Below, piece after piece: positions 19,214 to 31,528 of a DNA stretch of 64,000 nt; the stretch's first letter is position 1; each line of letters opens with the position of its first letter. The notes below the pieces were generated by a model. That model saw only the letters and a program-made list of their open reading frames with translations, was not told the DNA's origin and searched no databases. Origin of the DNA: Leptoclinus maculatus (Eukaryota > Chordata > Actinopteri > Perciformes > Stichaeidae); contig JAVDOI010000001.1 in the NCBI GenBank assembly GCA_032191485.1, positions 32,949,885 to 33,013,884 of the forward strand. The letters are read 5' to 3'. The translations under genes and the position numbers were made by a program.

Positions 19214-19660
19214 GTTTCCAGGCGAATGAGCACAATCCCGTCGTCCCTCACCGACTCTCAATCAGTGCGTTGTCTCTCACTCGAGCTCTCTCCTCCTGCG
19301 CTGTCTGCTACAGCATTAGGCCCGGATTGAGGGCAAAACAGAGCCGGGATCCAGAAAACGGTCTATATTCTCCGTGACTCTGTATATGCGCCTCTCTCTC
19401 GCTCAGTCTCCTCTCTCAGAGGGGGTTGGGGGGTGGGGTCGTTGTGCTCGAGCCTGCGGGGCTGGGGTTGTTGTTAGGTGGGGAGAGAGGGGGGGGTCTC
19501 TCTCTCTCTCTCTCTCTCTACAGGGCGGTGCTGCTGGTGATGATGATGACAGCGAGCGCGAGAGGACGAGGAGTGAAGCAGAGCTGGCTGCGCGAGACTC
19601 ACCTAACGCGGAAAATCTCGCTTACGTCAGAGCAGCCGGGCTTTTAATCACGTCCCATGA
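19214..19660 (-). promoter_or_regulatory. gnao1 5' UTR and CpG/GA-rich promoter region
   Basis: Upstream of the gnao1 ATG the sequence is GC-rich with many CpGs, a CT run (19497-19520, GA on the gene strand) and a G-rich run around 19420-19495. This is typical of a TATA-less neuronal G-protein promoter. The transcription start is not defined by sequence alone. Confidence 0.45.
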
Positions 19661-20694
19661 AAGATTATTCAAATGAAAGAGCCGTTTAAATGGCAACTGT
19701 TGCCCTCTTGTCTCTTGGCATTAATGGAAATGGTCTTGTTGTTGAAATCAAAACCCCTAGACACTAATATTCTCCTCTTCTACAAGGGTTGCACTGACGT
19801 AAACAACATAAATAGGCCTGACACACATGCGTGAATGGCGTTCAAGGAACACAAGATTAAAGGTTTCTTTTAATTAGCCGACATAAAGATATAGTCGGTT
19901 CATCAATTGTTTGTTTAAGTAGCATTACAATAAAGTAAAAAAGACAGTAGCGGAGGTAACCCTTCAGATCCCGTATACGTAAAAAGATATGCCACAGTGT
20001 AGGCTACAAATACACCATTACAAGTAAAGGTCCTGCATTCAAAATGTTACTTTAAATTTATCAAAGGCTTTGTATAATAACTTGATCTGTAAAGTAACAA
20101 CTATGCATAAATACAGATGTTTAATGAATGTGGTGGAGTAGCCTAGGAAAAGGAAGCTTAAATAAAATGGAAATAGGCTACTCAAGTGCCTAAAACAGTA
20201 GGCCTATGTAGGCTAAGAAAATAGAAAAAATGTGTTTGTACTTCAGTAAATCACTCTCCACTTCTGCTAATCATAAGCAAATATGTAATAAAAGACAGAT
20301 GTCATGCCAAATCTGCCAAGGAAAACCCAACACACCCAAGAAATGATGGGCTCGTCACCAACCGTAATCTCAAATAAAAAATAAATAATAATCACCATAT
20401 TTTATATGGATTTATATTTATTTCCCTGCATTATGATCTATGTTGTTTCAAAGTCACCTTTTCTACATTGCCAGATATGAATACTTTAAAAAAAAACAAA
20501 TGTGCAATGTTTGTGTAAGGGTAGAACATCAACTCCTCAACATTTCATAGACTCCCACAATTCTCAGAAATGTTACTGATGACATAACCTCTGTTTCCTG
20601 ATTATACCAGACGTAAAGAGAGATGCGTTTGTTTATCATGACTTAAACTGTGTATGTCTACGTTGGGGGTTGTGGCTATACCAAATAGCAATAA

Positions 20695-20761
<67 letters not shown>

Positions 20762-21590
20762 GTCATAAAAGCTTCTAATCCACACATCACATCTGGATGG
20801 ATGGTCAAGTGGAGTAAAAAAAAGGGGGGTTGGAGTTTTACAGTGGACCCTGAATGGAAACCAGCAGAGGAGCTCAACCTGAGGAGACTCCATCCATCAG
20901 CCAAGGTGAGACACAACCTGTGGAAAAACACACCTGCACCTCTCTGCCCTCAGGCTCCCACAACGTGACACATGCAGTGTAATCAGCACAGTTTAATCAT
21001 ATGAGCATGTGCATGTGTGTGCGAGTGGTAGGGAGGGAGGATTAACACTAAATTATACCTGAGGGAATTTTGACAAAATTATGTTTTCAGATTTAATTAC
21101 ACTAATGCATTAAACACAAACATGAAGACTTTTTTTATACAACCATTTAATTTGTATGCACCCATTTTGTAGAAAAAAAAAAATCAATAACCTTCAGTTG
21201 TGGAAGGGTTCATCTGTAAAATGACATCAAGCACAAATAAAAGGTTTAAACAGTGCATTAAACTCCAGACAGCATGTCCTTTAAACAGTGATGACAGATC
21301 ATTTCCTCTAAATGAAACAATACCACTAATAATTGAAAAGCAAATCATGATATGAATCAATTCTCACAGATGTGTTAGCATGTGTTCACACAACCTGTCT
21401 GAAACATGCACTCACACACTCACACACTCACACACTCACAGGAATGATTTTGAATGACAGACAGTCAATCAAGAACAGACACATTGTATATTATAAGCAG
21501 GCAGGACAATGTCAACCGCTCCTCGTGCAGAGAGGATCTGTCACCCCTCAGTTTTTAAAACTCGTACACGCAGAACAAAAGCACACCGAG
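19661..21590. other. Intergenic, gnao1 promoter to tradd 3' end
   Basis: AT-rich, with a (GT)n run at 20699-20756 and a short (CACACT)n run at 21411-21440. No supported exon. The part nearest 21590 should be tradd 3' UTR. Confidence 0.5.
20699..20756 (+). repeat. (GT)n microsatellite, intergenic
   Basis: About 29 GT units. Confidence 0.97.
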
Positions 21591-24500
21591 TTACTCTCGT
21601 GGTTGTAGCTCCAGAATATTTTCAGCCAGGCTGGTGAGTTTGCAGTCCTCCAGCGCTTTGACCAGTTGGCTCAGCTTGGCCGCTCTCCCCTCTGCCTGGA
21701 TGAAGCGACTGAGCAGCTGATAGGCCTGCTCATACAGGCCTTCTCTCTCGTACTCGTAGGCCAGGTTGTCTATGGCCAGACCCTTCAGAGCCCGGCAGCT
21801 CTTCCCCAGGGCCCTTCCCACATGCTTCCACTGGCGGCCCACTCCGTTAGAAAAGCTCTGAACATCTCCCGCAGTCAGCATTCGGTCCTCTGAAGGGGCA
21901 AAGGGTAAAGGATGAAGGAAAAAGATTAAGCATTAATTAGGAGTCGTGTTTGTGACCTGACAAATGTAAGCCCAATATTTACTGATTTGGGCCCCACCAA
22001 CTCAATTTAGAGAAATATCTGGTTCTTTAGCTGCTGAATGCTCCACTGTTTTAACCAGCTCGTTGATAACTGTCTGTCTGCTGATTGGTGCAGAGCAGAG
22101 GCCTTTAACTGAAAACAACGCTTATTAGAGCGGTGAAAATGAAGTAAAACTGCTAAGTTGCAGGTCATAAAACCAAAACAATGAGCTGAAACATGCTCAA
22201 ATGCTCCTTAAAGCTGAGTGGAGACAAGCGACAGCTTTCACATTACCCGAAGTGATTGAATCCATTGTCGATACTATATTGACTTGTGCATCTTCATGGT
22301 TGTAAATATGTGTGAGTGAATACTGAACAATAAGGTGTTTTAGTTTAATTAAATATCAATGGTGGTATCAATTTACAAATCCCAAGAGAAAAGGTTAAAG
22401 TGAGCAGCTCTGGTTTGATCCAGCATCCGTCTGAAGTGGTTATATTTCTTATTTTGCCTACAACACGGAGGGAGTTGGACAAGTTTCATAGCTTAAGGCT
22501 TAAAGCAATTACAAAGAAAAAGCCACCACGTTGCCTTCATATACCAGCGGCTACCTTAGACTATAGGTTTACACATGTGGCCACCCAGCATGTGACAGAT
22601 AATAAAAGAGATTAGTGCATTTAAATTGCATGCATTTGATCTTGTCATGTATTAACAGAAATCAATTTATAATGAATACATTTGTTTCATTTTTTTATTT
22701 CAAATTTGGCTTAAACACTACAAAATCAGTTTTCATTATTCAGAGTCAACTAGAAACCAGGTCAGCCGGGGCTGTTGGAGCCTTGGAGGAGGCACTCAGG
22801 GAACATAAGTCCCTGATGCCCAGACACAGTTGTGTGTCTGAGGAAGCTGAAACTACATTTACATGAACTGAAATCAAATCTTTAATTAACAAAAATAGAA
22901 AATCAAATTAACTTTCAAGACATTCTAATGCCTCATCAGTTAATGTTAATTTAACAGTTCAATATGAGGTCGACAAACTCAAATCAATGCAATCCAAATA
23001 CATTATCTGCTGGCACTAATCTCTTCCCATAGCCTGACCATCAATTTATAAAAGGTTGGATTAGAGAGTCAGATGACAAACAGCACTGAATGCTGTCAGT
23101 GTCGGATGTTGTGATAACAACATGGAGGATAACATACATTTTTGTCTGCCTCTCGCATTTGTCCGCAGACCAATAAACGTAAAAAAACAAATACCAGCTG
23201 ATGCTCTCTCTCGTGGCTTATATATTACAAGCAAGTTTCTTATCTCAACTTCCGTTTAACACGTTGTCAGATGAAGTAAAAAGGAATGGCTGTCCGGAAG
23301 ACAGGAAATCAATTAAAAACTCATGGTATGCTTTGGAAAATGATTGGAAGCAATGTAGCATGGTGATTTAAAGTTGACAGCATGATTTCATCCCTATTTG
23401 TCACTGAACCGTGTGCTTCTGCTGAATCTGATAATAAAAGGCACCAAGCAGTTAAAGTGATTAAGTGATTTTTTTTTTAATGCTTTTTTAATCTCTAGTG
23501 TGACCTCACTTGGCCAAAAGTCTGGCGCCAAGTCTGTGAAGGACACACTACACAAGACTCAGAAGTAGAAACGGTCAACTTGACTCACCAAACACTTTAT
23601 TCTGAAACTTGAAGCAGTGGCTGGGGACGGGACCCTCTTCCTGTGTGATGGGGGTCGGCTGTGGGGCCGGGCCGCGGGCCTGAGTCCTCAGCTGCTCCTC
23701 TAGATGCTCAATCTCCTCATCGCGCAGGCGCTCCGGCTGACACAAAATGACAAAGTTCACGTACACTGAATAAAAGGAATGAGGTGAACTCACCTTCTTT
23801 TTCTCACTTTTTGTTACGCGAGTGTACATTCAGCCACCCACAGGAGTCACGTAACAAAACTTCAAGTAAAGTGAAAGAAAGATCATCAACAATAACACAC
23901 AAAACTTAATGCAAACAATGAACACTCAGAGTAACTTATAAAGAATTATAACAGTGATTGATAAAACTATGGTGATTATAGTCAGTGAGTGACCAGAAAT
24001 TATGAAGTATCATGAAACTTGACTTAATAAATCCTTGAAAAATACTTTATAATTTGTTATGATTATTGTTATTAATCATAATTTAATATTTATATAATTG
24101 TACAATGCTATGAGCAGATTCTTTAGAGACATTAGAAAGTGTTGCCGAAATCTTTTTGAAATAATCTTATACAAACAGGAAATAATACATCTGATGACAG
24201 AAGTCAATTAAACTGTGTTTATTCCAAAGATTTTCTTCTTTTTTTGGTTTTTATATGGCCTCTGGTTCCCAAAACTATTGCGCGAAAATGCTAAATAGTA
24301 CAGACTGATTGGGATTTTGAAATACTGGAACACCATCTCAAATTGCCAAAGAAAAGACACACAGAAGAGTCAAGTATACCGGTGACAGGTGGATGTGCTG
24401 TAGGCAAAGTTCCAGCTTGTCCAGATAGAGATCCAGGATGTGTGTGCTGGCCTTGAGCTGAGTTTCCACTGTGAACTCTTGGGGAAGAGTAAGAAGCCGG

Positions 24501-24942
24501 CAGGCGTGTTGAGAGAGGGACTGACGCACCGCTCCAGAGCTGTAGCTCTCCAGGAACTGCTGACATGCTGCCACATCCTCAAACTTCACCTCTACCCCCA
24601 GAAAGGGATCAGCGTCATGGACCTTAAGTATCTCGTAACCACCCAGACCTCCTGCAGAATCTGGCCGCGTATAAAAAAATAAATAAATGTAACTTCCACG
24701 AAAAATACAGATTTGTCATGATGAATGCATCTTTTATCTGCATCAGTAAACGAAAGCATACCGAGTGGAGCTAAACTCGAGGGCTCACCTATAAGTGTCA
24801 GCTTGATGACTTTGAAAACGATGAACTTTCCCTGGTCTCTGTCTTTGAAGAGAGAGAGCAGGTTCACACCAGGACAGAGTGACTGCAGAAACATGACGGC
24901 ACATCCTGTCCATGGCCCACGATCCACAGTCTTGTCTGCCAT
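21591..24942 (-). CDS. tradd: TNF receptor type 1-associated death domain protein (TRADD)
   Basis: Minus-strand coding exons: 24789-24942, 24380-24660, 23589-23736 and 21591-21889, 882 nt, 293 residues (human 312). Phases agree at each junction. The N-terminal domain (about residues 1-150; WTGCAVMFLQS, then GGYEILKVHDADPF, LYLDKLELCLQ) is the TRAF2-binding fold. A linker with RLRDEEIEHLEEQL follows, and the last exon holds the death domain (about 200-290): WKHVGRALGKSCRALKG, then LAYEYEREGLYEQAYQLL as in mammals. TRADD is recruited to TNFR1 by its death domain and assembles RIPK1, TRAF2 and FADD for NF-kB or cell-death signalling. The ATG follows a good acceptor (exon from 24945), so 5' UTR is spliced on upstream, probably from near 28197. 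Highly confident by domain order. Confidence 0.95.
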
Positions 24943-27900
24943 CTTCTGAACACAACATGAAGACAACACAAGTCTACCAAGTCACTAAGAGTGTAGAGTA
25001 ATTAGTCAAAGCCAAAGAGGCGTCTGTGTGTCGAGTTGCTTTGAAATATTGCGGAGGAAGAATCATTTAAAGATATTTACATCTGCCCGCAGCTCTCCAC
25101 AAATATGTTTATTTTATTTTATTCAACCTTATTATGAGAACCAGTCCTCCTTTACAATGACAACCTGGCCAAAAAGGCAGCAACAGGAAGCAAGTCGTCA
25201 TAGAAACATCTCAATCATACAAAAATAACATCATAATATGTACAATATAAAACAAACAAATAAACAGGTAGAAGCAAACTCAGAAGCAGTTGCAGTGATC
25301 AGAGACTATCGTTTGTAATGAGTTACTGAAGGAGTATGTTTCACTGCCTTCACGATGCTTTCCACCCCTTGAAATGCCAAGATGATCCTCCATTTCCTCA
25401 ATTACAATGTCATCCTTCATAGTGTGTAAGTGAATATGTGCAGTTGTTTTTATTTGATTGTGTATCCAGCAGTCAGCGAACGGGACTGACAAAGTAATTT
25501 ATATTTCTCTGTGTGTATTTGTAACATCTGTGTGTGACTGTTGCATAATCCTATTCTATCTTTGCTCTAAAATGGCATGAATCAATAAATATAATTTACC
25601 TTAATATTAGTGAATGCTTGTCTTGTTCCTTTTAGGATTGTTGAGAAGTGCTCTTATTAAGACTACAACCATTTTATATGATAATATCATGAGAGCTGAA
25701 TCAGGTCGAGTGGTTTCTATGTGGTTTCTTAGATTACAATCGTTTGAATCATTTTTAAGCACAGTTGCCAAACATTCACTGGTTCAGCTTCTTAAATGTG
25801 AGGATTTGTTGTTTTCTATGATCTTTCGTCATCTATTACATCACCTTTGGCTCTGTTATATTGTGATAAGCATCTATCACTACTGAATACTGAATAAATT
25901 ATGAAATTGAACACATGTGGTGACAAAAACAGTTGATATTGTCTCGGTTACACAACCACTGCACTGAATTGTCCATCAGATTCTGATATGTTTTTCCTTT
26001 CAACTGATGAAACAAAATCCAATCAAAGCGAAGAGAAAGATAAATCACATAACCTCTCTAAATATATCTGCCTGTTTCCTCTTAGAGTTAAACCAACTTC
26101 TGTCCGAGTGGTCCCCGGTTGTCTCGGCTTCACTCCTCTTTAACCTTTTTTTCACTCCAGCCTCCTTTTGAAACCCTCATTACATAAAAACATGTTTAAT
26201 CTCAGTCCTCCCCTCCCCCAGCCGAGAGCCCCTAACTGCTGTACTCGCCCGTCAGCTCGGTAGTTCACCCCTGGTGTTGTCTCCATGCGAGGGATGCAGA
26301 GCTCTCTGCCTGGAAAGAGCATCCTCTGAGCTGGATTATATGCATGTCCTTATATTTCACTAATACACAGTATGCTTTGGCTACTGGCTCTACAGGAATC
26401 TCCACAACTTAGCCAGGATGTAATTATGTGCTATCCTATCTACCGGTATACTGGAAGTATACTGTGAGATTTGTTCAACAGCTGTATGAGGATTAAGTGA
26501 TCATCAGGAGCTTAAAATATATCATTTAGCTTTTGCTGTCAAAAAGGCAACCTCTAGAATTCCCTGGACAGCTTGGCTGACATTTAGGTGAAACATATTT
26601 GATTCACTCAAGGATGTTACTCATTTTACCTTCATGTGATGATGGGAGTTGATGTTTTGTGTTATAGCTTATAGCTCTGGATGTAAACTTAACGGACAAG
26701 AAGATCTGTTGATTATCTTTTCATTAATCATTTAGTCACTGGAAAAAACGCCCGTCACAATTTCACAGATCCCAATGTTCACATTGCTTGATTTGTCTAA
26801 CCACCAGTCCAAAACCCCAAAGCAATCAATTCACCATACTATGAAACAAAGAAAAGCAAAAGAGTCCTCACATTTGAAAAGCACAAAAATATGATTCATT
26901 TTCTGTTGAACTGATTAATCAACTAATAGATCAATATAAACTTAAAATAAACTTTCAGCGATAACAAATTGTTTACTTAGCCCTTTGATTTAATCATATC
27001 CATGCAATTTAGAGGCAAGTCAATAAATACAAAATCTAAAAATGTCATCACAAACAGGTAAAACGTCACATTTTCAAATGAATACGATTCTTGTCCATAT
27101 GTACACTAAATACAAATATGTATAAATATATACAGGTCCTGCACAGGTGTTTTCAGTTAGGCCTATACTGAGGGATCTGCTCATTACATATCTCAAACAT
27201 GGACGCCTCCCGTCAGCCAGTCCGTCGTTCAAGGTAATTAAACTACATTTAATGAATAAAGTGTTATATTGCCAATGTACAGTATTTGTAACTCTCACTA
27301 AATCAACTCAGTAATCATATGAATGTCCTGACTTGTCTCATAAAGTAAAAACTTGCAAGTCATAAACATTAAAGCTATTCTGGGAGGAGTTGCAGCACTC
27401 CTGTGACAGAGAGGGGTGCAACATTAGAGTGAGAGAGACAGGAGGTCTAATCAGGAGGAATAAGTGAAAACACCTGAGTAGGTGTACCGTGGTTGTGTGG
27501 GGGCTTGAAGGATAGGTTCAAATGTTTACAATCTGTCAGATAACAATACTCACAGCGGTATGAGAGAGTAATCATTCCTCCTACCTATATGGCTACAGAG
27601 CAGAGTTGTATTTTAAGAGGGGGTCTCATTACATAATGTATGAATGGACACAAAGAAACAATTACAGTGAGTATTAATGCTGTTAACATACATGGGCGTG
27701 TGTGTTGTTTCCAGACTTAAAAACAACACGCGAAGCATTCCTTAAAATGAGGGTAGCTCTGGTGAAACGGTCACTCATGTTGTGTACAGCATCTAATAAT
27801 AGGAGTGTACAGTTTACAAAACCAGTCCAATTATTGCTCAAATATATTCTACCGTATCTAGATATCTGCATAGTAAAAATACATCCAGATGTTACTATAA

Positions 27901-28196
27901 TTTCAAGGTGTTAACTGTCTTCGCCAAGACGTAGAGTTAACAGGCTTATAGTTAAAGAGAGTTTGTGTTTTTAATGTAAGACGTAAAAGGAGGTCGGACG
28001 TAGATCGTGTTGATAAACGTAGACTGGACACAACTGCCGTAAAACTTCGGCCACGGTGCGACAAATAAACTGGTAAAAGTGTTTACTTTACGGCTAAGAC
28101 ACTGGATCGGGCACACGTGGATTGTAAATCATCCTTCTTTGTATTCCATGTACAGTAAGTCGTTGTTAAAGTGGGAACAAACTTACCTTAAAACTT
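24943..28196 (-). other. Probable long 5' intron of tradd
   Basis: No supported coding exon. AT-rich, with one diverged MITE (26690-26950). A minus-strand acceptor (tgttgtgttcag) abuts the coding exon at 24945 and a donor (AAG|GTAAGT) lies at 28191-28197. This reading treats the region as an intron inside the 5' UTR. Confidence 0.4.
26690..26950. repeat. hAT-like MITE, 'gtccaaaaccc' family, copy 3
   Basis: Contains 'gttgattatcttttcattaa', 'ccagtccaaaaccccaaag' and a terminal 'gaactgattaatcaactaat', in the same order as copies at 16608 and 17080. Confidence 0.5.
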
Positions 28197-28320
28197 TGTT
28201 ATATTGTTCGGTGGCTTGACGCTTCCTCCTGCGGGATCACACCCACTGACACGTCATAACTTTCTGGCCTCCCATTGGCTGAGCATGGATCAAAGAACGC
28301 TCTGATTGGTGGAAATCTAC
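28197..28320 (-). promoter_or_regulatory. Putative tradd promoter and non-coding first exon
   Basis: On the minus strand two CCAAT boxes (ATTGG on + at 28274-28278 and 28305-28309), 31 bases apart as is common for NF-Y, precede a short GC-richer segment that ends in a consensus donor AAG|GTAAGT at 28197. This fits a first exon of about 40-60 bases. It is inferred; no transcript was seen. Confidence 0.4.
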
Positions 28321-28399
28321 ATGCCTGCCTGGGGTGAAGAATCGTGACGGGAAGGAAGTGAGTTTTTTTATTTTCAATGTAGGGCAAAACATCTCATTT

Positions 28400-29386
28400 G
28401 CTTTATCTTTTAACATGAACGTCCTTATTATTCCGTATTACTGAAATATAAACATTAATGTAAGAGGTAAACTGATGAGTTAAAATAATCAGTGAAATAA
28501 GTCAAGAGAGTGGCTGAGGGCGACAGACTGTTTGGTCAAGTGACTGTCTATGGTTCTGTAATTCATGACAATACGAATACACAGATCTTCTCCATTATCC
28601 AATGTTTGACCTTGTAAAACAGCTGCTAAAAAAACCATAATGCAAAGCATGGCATTGACATAAGTGTGGCAACAATGTATTACAAGAAGGGAACTTTTGT
28701 TACTTGGAAATTGTATCCACCGGTGCAGAAATAAATTAGTCAATTAATAGAATATCGATTGACAGAAATTAATAATCTACTTTTTAGATGATCCAATTAT
28801 GTGGACAATATTTAGCTGATTTCGGTACAAAACTATTCAGCTCTTAATTTTTACATCCATTGACTTGTCTCGCGTTTCTCTCACTACAACCTTCAAACAC
28901 TGACACTTATAACAGATAACCTGTCATATTTAATGATTCAGTTTAATTTAAGACAAGCGCTGGGACAGAACTGTCTCATCCCATCTTCGCTCAATTGTCA
29001 TCTCGCACATTTAAGGCTGATATCTACTGCAATCACAGTAGCAGTGCCAATTCAACCAAAATCTTTGATTTGTAATTTTCATGAAATGAAGACAAGGAGC
29101 TATCTAATCGGACTGAAGAACTCAGCAGACCTTTAGAGGACTGAGAATTTGCAAACAGATATCCCTGAAAAATATATTTTAAACAGAAAAAGTTTAATTT
29201 AGTTTCAAGATGGTGCGTTCAAGTAAACAAAGGGTTTGTGGGTTAAGCAAAATACTGAACCCCAAATAGCTCCCAAAGACCAGGGCAGCATCTGTGAATG
29301 TGTACGTGGTTTGTTCTAAAATGTAGGCACCACCTTTTTAAAAAGATGAAACAAAGATGTCAAGAAAACCCACAAGATAGACATAT
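28400..29386. other. Intergenic, tradd promoter to ogfod1 3' end
   Basis: AT-rich. A short piece at about 28733-28800 resembles the end of the hAT-like MITE family. No supported exon. Confidence 0.45.
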
Positions 29387-29579
29387 TTATTCATAGTACA
29401 CAAAAGAAAAGTCATAAAATGCAGAATCAGACAAGCTTTTGTGATTGATATGTTTGACAAATTTGAGGGTTTCTTTGTCTCTGTAGACGAGGGCGAGGGA
29501 ATTATCCTCTGGATACACTGTCAGCAGCTGCGATGAGGAAGAAACCAAAGCAATGATGATGATGAAGTATTTCTCACAC

Positions 29580-29621
<42 letters not shown>

Positions 29622-31493
29622 GAACAACACCCACATATTCCCAGTCGCACACTCCCTGTAGTCAACTAAAAACCCGTGTTGACTACATTTCAGCACCCAG
29701 GCAGTGAACAGCGCCCTGGGACGCACCGGGGCGGCCTCCGCAGCCTCGCTGTCCGTCTGCAGGAGGTGCTCGAGTCACCGGCACTCCTCCGGTATAATTC
29801 CACTTTATACTGTAATCAACACTCACCTCCTCATCCTCTTCATTAGCAACATAACAAGTGAAGCCTCCAAACTCTGACTGCCAGTCTATGAAAGAAAGTT
29901 TTGTAAAAGTCACAAGATGAGTGTGTGTGTGTGTGTGTGTGTGTGTGTCGACTTACCCGCACCGCAAAAAGGTAAAACAAGGTCCAGAGCGTACTCTGCC
30001 CGCGCTGCTTCTGCATCATGCAACAGAGTGTAGCCGCCGTGAGACCATTGACGTAGTTCACCACAACACACAGGTGTGCTCAGCTCTAAAGCAAACAAAA
30101 CACACGTAAACAGCTGCACAAACTTGTGGCAGAGGAAACCCACTCCTACTGACACACACACCTTTCTCTCTGCTCGCATTTGCCGGTGGTGATTCGGTCG
30201 AAGACCCTGTGGCTTCTGCGTCCCGTACATCCTCCTCCTTCTCTTCATCATTATTCTCATCGTCGTCATCGGCAGGACACAGGTAGTGCAATCGGAGGCC
30301 GGTAAAGTTGGAGAGAAGCAGGAAGAAAGCCTCTGAACAGAGCAGCTCCCAACATGCACTCACACACTGAGGCAGAGTATCCAGAGAGGCCGCTTCATAG
30401 CATCTGAATGGACACATATACAGCTCCTGTAATCACAGTCCTGGAATACGCTTTTTAAATAATTTCTGAAACATGTCCTACCTCTTATTAGGTGGTCCTC
30501 TCTTTGTCCACTGAATCTGAGTGAGTCGCAGCGCTTCCTTCACCTCCCTGAACTTTTCTTCCTGAAGACAGACCCGTTATCAATCGACAGGAACAAGTGA
30601 ACACGTGCAAGGAAGAAAAAAAAAAACGAGTGAGAAGTTACCTTAAGAAAACCTTTGAGCTGAATTTCAGAGCTGTCCTCAAATTCCTCCTGGATCTGCT
30701 CTTGGTAGGATATGTCCAAGTACACTGGATTGACCCACTCCAGTAGCAATGTTTCCTGTCATGAACACAACAAACGCATGTCAGCAGGAATGTAGGCTTG
30801 TCTGTTAATGGAATAGTTTGGCATTTTGGGAAATACACTCTTGCTGAAAGTCCGATGGTAACATCGATATCAAGCTTGCGTGTGTCTGCTGAAACATGCC
30901 GTTTTAACCCTTTAGACAAACGATGTAACGTGTTAATTAGTGAGATTTAGAGGCGCTGGTAGGTAGATCTGGTTCCCTTGGCACAGAGACCAAGCCAGCT
31001 GTCTCCCCCCGTTTCCAGTCATCATGCTAAGCTAAGCTAACCTGCTGTAGCGAAAATCTTTTGCCGTACAAACACAAGGTACATTTTGGTAAAATGTCAA
31101 ACTGTTCCTATAAAGACAGTGTGAACGTTTGACCGAACTCACATCCCTCGGTAAGTGTGGGCTCCGTGGCACGGGGGGCTCACTGTGGCGAGGAGGGCGT
31201 TCCAACGGCGGCCCGTGAAACCAGCCGCTCAGAGACAAGCGACACTTGTCCTGTGTCAAAACCTCTGACACCTGGACACAACACAACACATCTTATCGAT
31301 CTGCAATCACAGCCACTTCGCTAAAGATAAAGGCAGGAGCCACTTTTCTTACTTTGTGAAAGGAGACTGGAGAAACTTCAAAGAGGACGAGCGTGTTCAA
31401 AGAGGGTACGAGCGACTTCACTATACTCTGCGGCTGGAAATTATCTGATGACAGAGATGGAAATTACACAAGACTTGTCTAAAAAGCACAGAA

Positions 31494-31528
<35 letters not shown>

